A stretch of DNA of 56,855 nucleotides. Source: a virus. A model generated the notes under the pieces. The model did not search any database, was not told the origin of the DNA, and worked only from the letters and a program-made list of their open reading frames with translations. The stretch is from the IMG/VR virus record IMGVR_UViG_3300008450_000047, positions 1-56,855 of that record; one strand, written 5' to 3'. The translations under genes and the position numbers were made by a program. Positions 52,450 to 56,855 of this stretch are shown here, in pieces; positions within the stretch are counted from its first letter, which is position 1, and each line of letters begins with the position of its first letter.

Positions 52450-52478
52450 AACATCATAAAAAAAATGGTGTTTTTTTT
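52450..52478 (+). terminator. Terminator-like hairpin between the helicase and ribonucleotide reductase genes
   Basis: An 8-bp stem (AACATCAT with ATGGTGTT, one G-T pair, A-rich loop) is followed by six T. The 211-base gap (52309-52519) is otherwise extremely AT-rich; I see no cobalamin riboswitch or other structure in it. Confidence 0.6.
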
Positions 52479-52519
52479 ATCTCTAGTGAAGAAAAAAAAA
52501 TTTAAAAAAATATCAAATT

Positions 52520-55093
52520 ATGGAATTACAAAAAGAAAAAAAACAAACAAAAAAAGAAGAAAATCTACAGATATTTTCGAGAGATCAAGTGTTTAAAGCT
52601 TGTTTAGAGTACTTTGAGGGCGATGAATTAGCTGCTCAAGTTTGGATTAACAAATATGCATTAAAAGATAGTGCTGGAAACATTTATGAAATGACTCCAG
52701 ATGATATGCATAAGCGAATTGCAAAAGAATTTGCTAGGATCGAGGAAAAATATCCAAACCCATTATCTGAAGAGGAAATTTTTGACCTTATCAAAAGATT
52801 TAAATATATAGTGCCACAAGGAAGTCCAATGGCAGGAATTGGTAATAATTTTCAATATGTATCAATTTCTAACTGTTTTGTTATTGGTAATCCGGGCGAA
52901 GGTGATTCTTATGGTGGTATTCTGAAATTAGACCAAGAATTGGTTCAATTACAAAAAAGAAGAGCTGGGGTTGGTTTGGATTTATCTTTCATAAGACCTA
53001 AAGGAACATCTGTAAAAAATAGTGCTTTAACAAGTACTGGTGTTGTTCCCTATATGGAAAGATTTTCAAATTCAACGAGAGAAGTGGCACAAGATGGAAG
53101 AAGAGGTGCTTTAATGGAATCATTTTCTGTTGTTCATCCTGATGCAGAAGATTTTATTGATGCTAAAATGGATCCAACAAAAGTAACTGGAGCAAACGTG
53201 TCAGTAAGAATTAGTGATTCATTTATGGATTCAGCTTTATCAGAAACTCCATTCACAGCTAAATTTCCAGTTGATAGTGAAAATCCAACTTTCACTAAGG
53301 AAATTAATGCTACAAATCTTTGGAAAAAAATCGTTCATAATGCTTGGCAAAGAGCAGAGCCGGGAATTTTATTCTGGGATACAATCATCAGAGAATCTAT
53401 ACCTGATTGTTATGCTGACCTAGGATTTAAAACAATCTCAACAAATCCTTGTGGTGAAATTACTCTTTGTGCAGATGATTCATGTAGATTATTATGTTTG
53501 AATTTATATTCTTATGTAGAAAATCCTTTCACATCAGGGGCTTATTTCAATTGGGATTTATTCAAAAAACATGCTGTAATTGCTCAACGATTAATGGATG
53601 ATCTAATTGATCTTGAAATTGAAAAAGTTGACAAAATTCTTGAAAAAATTGATACTGATCCAGAAGATGAATTTTTGAAATTAACAGAAAAAAATCTTTG
53701 GACAAATATTAAAAACAAATGTATCAAAGGAAGAAGAACCGGTCTTGGTGTTACTGCAGAAGGTGATATGGTTGCTGCTTTAGGAATTACTTATGGAACT
53801 GATACAGCGAATGATGTAACCGAGGAAGTTCACAAACAATTGAAACTTTCAGCTTATCGTTCATCTGTTAATATGGCAAAAGAACGTGGTGCATTTCCAA
53901 TTTATGAAGTTATAAGAGAAGGAAATAATCCTTTTATAAACAGAATAAAAGATGAGGATATCGAATTATATTCTGATATGATGAAATATGGAAGAAGAAA
54001 TATTGCACTATTGACTATTGCTCCTACTGGATCAGTTTCAATTATGACACAAACAACATCCGGAATTGAGCCTGCATTTTTAATATCATATATGAGAAGA
54101 AGAAAAATCAATCCAAATGATAAAGATGCTAGAGTTGATTTCGTAGATCAGGTTGGTGATAGTTGGCAAAACTATCCAGTTTTCCATCATAAGTTTATAG
54201 ATTATTTGAGAGCTAAGGGTTATGAAAAATCTCACATTGAAAATCTTAGTGAATCTGAAATTAAAAAATTAATTGAAGAGTCTCCTTATTACAAAGCAAC
54301 CTCAAATGATGTAAACTGGGTTAAAAAAGTAGAAATGCAAGGCAGAATTCAAAAACATGTCGATCATAGTATTTCTGTTACCGTAAATCTTCCAAATGAA
54401 ATTACTGAAGAAATGGTTGGAAAAGTTTATGAAACCGGATGGAGAAGTGGTTGTAAAGGAATTACCGTATATCGTGACGGATCAAGAAGTGGAGTTTTGA
54501 TTTCTGAAGAAACTAAAAAAGAAGAAGAAAAGAAAAAATTATTTGAAGATAATCATGCTCCAAAACGTCCTAAATTTTTAGATGCTCAAGTTCATAGATT
54601 TATGAATAAGGGTGAAAAATGGATTGCGTTTGTAGGTTTGTTGGAGGGTAGACCTTATGAGATCTTTACAGGTTTAGAGGATGCATTCAGAATTCCTAAA
54701 AATGTTGAAAATGGTCAAATTAGAAGACTCAAGATAGATGAAACGTCAAGATATGATTTTATAATAAATCCAAAATCTGATGATGTGATGGTAATTGAAG
54801 GTTTATCAAATGCTTTTGATGTAACGTATCATAATTATGCAAAAATGATTTCTGGAATTTTACGTCATGGTATGCCACTGGAATATGTTGTTGAAATGGT
54901 TGAAAAACTCAATCTTGATGAAGAAAGATTAGATACTTGGAAAAGTGGTATCATCCGTACAATAAAAAAATATATTAAGGATGGAACAAAGGCCAAAAAT
55001 GCAAAGTGTGTAAATAATGATCCAGATTGTGCTTTGCAATATACTGAAGGTTGTTTAAGTTGTCCTAAATGTGGATTAAGTAAATGCGGATAA
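52520..55093 (+). CDS. nrdJ: Class II (B12-dependent) ribonucleotide reductase
   Basis: The protein has 857 residues. Features of class II enzymes are SISNCFV (Cys119, redox Cys), NPCGEI (309-314) with the radical-site Cys311, SCRLLCLNL (321-329, the second redox Cys), IAPTGSVSIMTQTTSGIEPA (about 507-526), a GCKGITVYRDGS block, and a C-terminal Cys cluster CLSCPKCGLSKCG that re-reduces the active site. No ATP cone is apparent at the N-terminus and no radical-generating beta subunit lies nearby, as expected for an adenosylcobalamin enzyme. It provides deoxynucleotides for replication and depends on host cobalamin. It is closed by a terminator and probably has its own transcript. Confidence 0.9.
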   Translation: MELQKEKKQTKKEENLQIFSRDQVFKACLEYFEGDELAAQVWINKYALKDSAGNIYEMTPDDMHKRIAKEFARIEEKYPNPLSEEEIFDLIKRFKYIVPQGSPMAGIGNNFQYVSISNCFVIGNPGEGDSYGGILKLDQELVQLQKRRAGVGLDLSFIRPKGTSVKNSALTSTGVVPYMERFSNSTREVAQDGRRGALMESFSVVHPDAEDFIDAKMDPTKVTGANVSVRISDSFMDSALSETPFTAKFPVDSENPTFTKEINATNLWKKIVHNAWQRAEPGILFWDTIIRESIPDCYADLGFKTISTNPCGEITLCADDSCRLLCLNLYSYVENPFTSGAYFNWDLFKKHAVIAQRLMDDLIDLEIEKVDKILEKIDTDPEDEFLKLTEKNLWTNIKNKCIKGRRTGLGVTAEGDMVAALGITYGTDTANDVTEEVHKQLKLSAYRSSVNMAKERGAFPIYEVIREGNNPFINRIKDEDIELYSDMMKYGRRNIALLTIAPTGSVSIMTQTTSGIEPAFLISYMRRRKINPNDKDARVDFVDQVGDSWQNYPVFHHKFIDYLRAKGYEKSHIENLSESEIKKLIEESPYYKATSNDVNWVKKVEMQGRIQKHVDHSISVTVNLPNEITEEMVGKVYETGWRSGCKGITVYRDGSRSGVLISEETKKEEEKKKLFEDNHAPKRPKFLDAQVHRFMNKGEKWIAFVGLLEGRPYEIFTGLEDAFRIPKNVENGQIRRLKIDETSRYDFIINPKSDDVMVIEGLSNAFDVTYHNYAKMISGILRHGMPLEYVVEMVEKLNLDEERLDTWKSGIIRTIKKYIKDGTKAKNAKCVNNDPDCALQYTEGCLSCPKCGLSKCG

Positions 55094-55118
55094 TTTATAT
55101 TATCATATAAAATAAAAG

Positions 55119-55142
55119 ACCCACAGATTTTGTGGGTTTTTT
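55119..55142 (+). terminator. Rho-independent terminator after the ribonucleotide reductase gene
   Basis: A 7-bp stem (ACCCACA with TGTGGGT, 5-base loop) is followed by six T, about 25 bases after the stop codon. Confidence 0.9.
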
Positions 55143-55163
55143 ATTTTAATAAATTTTGTTTTA

Positions 55164-55171
55164 TATTTATT
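55164..55171 (+). promoter_or_regulatory. TATTTATT candidate late promoter box (549-residue gene)
   Basis: TATTTATT lies 17 bases before the ATG at 55189 and just after a terminator. Confidence 0.6.
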
Positions 55172-55188
55172 AAAAATGTAACTTTACA

Positions 55189-56838
55189 ATGGGAAAGAAA
55201 ATTAAATATCACGAATTAAAAGAGATTGTTTTGAAAGCAGTCAAAGAAAGATTAAAAAAAGTTAAAAACGAAGGGGAAACTGAAACTGCTCCAGTAAAAA
55301 CACCTCCAAAAACTACTCCTGATAAAAAACCAAACCCTCTAAAAATTCCTAAACCGGGTCCTGCTACTCGTCCAAATCCAAAAGCAGAAACTGATAAAAA
55401 CGAATTAAATGAAAATAAAAAAATCGTTTTAAAGGGTACTGGTTTAGAAAATATAAAAAAATATTTAAAGGAAAATGACGAAAAAATTAGATTTCGTCGA
55501 ATGTTAAACGAAGCACCACCTATGGACATAGATAATCCAAGATATGGAGACCCTGCACCATCTTTTAAAGCTGGAATTGAAGGTACTGGACCTTCACCTT
55601 TTACAAACATTGAGTTTTTACAGAAAAAAGAACTTAATAAATCAACCTTAGAAAAGTTAGGTAGCGAGGAATTTAATTCAATAGTAAATACTTTAATTGA
55701 TGCCGGAGATTTAAGTATGCAAGCTATAATGACTTCTTTGCAATCAGTTATGACAATAGAGTCTCGTCACAAAAGACAATTAGAAGAACTTGCAATTGAA
55801 ACAGTAGCAAGAAATTTTGGATTACCTGATGAAGTTAAGGATATGATTAAAGCAAGATTGACTCCTGATGAAAACATATCAATGGATGATGAAGAAAATC
55901 CTATTGAAGATGTTATGGAAGATTTGACTGATGAGGAAAAGGAATTGGCTAAGAAATATATTGATAAGAGACTTATTCAAAATGCATTGATGATGGGGTC
56001 TGGATATAGGGCTCATAAATTATTTGATGATGTTAAAGCATCATTAGATGCTATTGACGAGAGATTATTTCCACTTTATGAAAAGTTCTTACCTAATGTA
56101 GAATTTCAGTTGTGGAAAATAGAGATTCCTATTGCTCAAAGACAGAACTGGGGTAAATCTGAGATTAATCCAGAAACTGGAGGAGGGGAAGCTCAAGCAA
56201 AATTATTTATTATTCTTTTACACGAAACAGCTAAAGTAGCAGTAGAATTATTGTTTTTACAAAGCTTAGAAGATATTAAAGAAGAACATGGTGAAAAGAT
56301 GAGTAAGTATGTAATAACTCAAGCAGATAAATATGAAGAAGAGCAATGGATGAAATTGATTGGTCCTAGACTTTGGAAATATTTGCATGATTGTATCGAT
56401 TATATAGTAAGAGAAAGACAAAATGATTATTCTATAGTTTCTTATTTGTTGAATAAGATTGGAATGTTACCACCTAACGAATTTTTACAATTAATGGATG
56501 AAGTTGTAAATGACGGAGCAACAGCTATCGACAAGTTAGAGAAAATGTTAGATGATCTTGAGAAAGATATTGAAGATTATAGGAATCAAAATAATGAAAT
56601 GCCTGAACCGGAAGATATTGCTGGAGAACCTGATTTAAATAAAATAGGAGATTTGGTAAACAGTGCTTTAGATGATATTTTGGGTAAAAAAACTGAAACT
56701 GGTTTACCTGAAAAAATTACAGATAAAAAGTTATCTGATATGAGTATTGATGAATTAAATACTTATATGGCATGGGCTATTGAAAATGAAGAATATGAAA
56801 AAGCTGCTGAAGCTAGAAATGAAATTAATAGAAGATAA
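55189..56838 (+). CDS. Probable virion structural protein with processed-type N-terminus
   Basis: The protein has 549 residues. The N-terminus (MGKKIKYHELKEIVLKAVKE) is a charged amphipathic helix like the two other capsid-targeting-like starts. A Pro/Lys-rich linker (about 30-70) follows. RMLNEAPPMDIDNP (about 104-117) contains LNE-A, a plausible gp21-type cut. The body is acidic and helical, with LWKIEIPIAQRQNWGKSEIN and LLHETAKVAVELLFLQSLED. The last 30 residues (NTYMAWAIENEEYEKAAEAR) resemble a UVR-type helical hairpin. The TATTTATT box places it with late genes. I infer a head or neck structural role, but no family is recognised. Confidence 0.7.
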   Translation: MGKKIKYHELKEIVLKAVKERLKKVKNEGETETAPVKTPPKTTPDKKPNPLKIPKPGPATRPNPKAETDKNELNENKKIVLKGTGLENIKKYLKENDEKIRFRRMLNEAPPMDIDNPRYGDPAPSFKAGIEGTGPSPFTNIEFLQKKELNKSTLEKLGSEEFNSIVNTLIDAGDLSMQAIMTSLQSVMTIESRHKRQLEELAIETVARNFGLPDEVKDMIKARLTPDENISMDDEENPIEDVMEDLTDEEKELAKKYIDKRLIQNALMMGSGYRAHKLFDDVKASLDAIDERLFPLYEKFLPNVEFQLWKIEIPIAQRQNWGKSEINPETGGGEAQAKLFIILLHETAKVAVELLFLQSLEDIKEEHGEKMSKYVITQADKYEEEQWMKLIGPRLWKYLHDCIDYIVRERQNDYSIVSYLLNKIGMLPPNEFLQLMDEVVNDGATAIDKLEKMLDDLEKDIEDYRNQNNEMPEPEDIAGEPDLNKIGDLVNSALDDILGKKTETGLPEKITDKKLSDMSIDELNTYMAWAIENEEYEKAAEARNEINRR

Positions 56839-56855
56839 TTAATTATTCTAATTAT

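Noticed and set aside
52465-52520. Possible leader peptide starting at the ATG in the terminator-like hairpin before nrdJ
   Set aside because: Its product is Lys-rich low complexity and it runs out of frame far into nrdJ. It looks like chance in an A-rich region.

Overview
This window is a 56.9 kb stretch of a large, tailed, very AT-rich bacteriophage genome. A T4-type head and tail assembly logic is visible: a gp21-like prohead protease, gp26-family baseplate proteins, a gp53-like wedge protein, a tape measure, a baseplate hub, and UvsX, DnaB/gp41-like and flap-nuclease replication proteins. The host is most likely a member of the Bacteroidota, probably flavobacterial. The clues are start sites without Shine-Dalgarno sequences, TAnnTTTG boxes before some replication genes, an Hc1-type histone-like protein, and a secreted protein that ends like a type IX secretion (T9SS) cargo. 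I saw no tRNA, rRNA, CRISPR array or insertion sequence.

Layout. 0-1.8 kb (minus): prohead protease, an unknown protein and a candidate internal head protein. 1.9-2.7 kb (plus): two small unknown genes. 2.7-12.2 kb (minus): a receptor-binding/tail-fibre operon with a double LamG protein, a small protein, a very long collagen-like and beta-helix fibre split by an in-frame TAA, a 792-residue adhesin-like protein of visibly higher GC, and a 51-residue ORF. 12.3-15.7 kb (plus): a DnaE-type DNA polymerase. 15.7-18.9 kb (minus): a lysis-like cassette with two duplicated small membrane proteins, an overlapping spanin-like pair, a T9SS-cargo-like secreted protein and a holin. 19-25 kb (plus): small genes, a Vsr/EDxHD-type endonuclease, two gp26-family proteins, a histone H1-like protein and unknown proteins. 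25.1-46.0 kb (plus): the tail module, with a 2505-residue tape measure containing 24 gap-free 56-residue repeats, a 2580-residue protein with about 85 repeats of about 22 residues and a tail-tube-like C-terminus, a gp53-like protein, and a 1739-residue hub with two peptidoglycan-hydrolase domains. 46.0-52.3 kb (plus): replication and recombination genes (divergent PolA-like polymerase, zinc-ribbon protein, UvsX-like recombinase, 5'-3' exonuclease, DnaB-like helicase). 52.5-56.8 kb (plus): class II ribonucleotide reductase and a structural-type protein.

How the parts work together. The box TATTTATT recurs upstream of most structural, head and lysis transcription units on both strands and is absent before the DNA-metabolism genes, so it is a candidate late promoter. 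Three proteins share a short N-terminal signature that resembles the T4 capsid-targeting sequence and would fit processing by the gp21-like protease. The signals most worth following are the TAA inside the fibre gene with a conserved, ATG-less module after it, the two giant repeat proteins, the T9SS-like cargo in the lysis region, and the coexistence of DnaE-type and divergent PolA-type polymerases.
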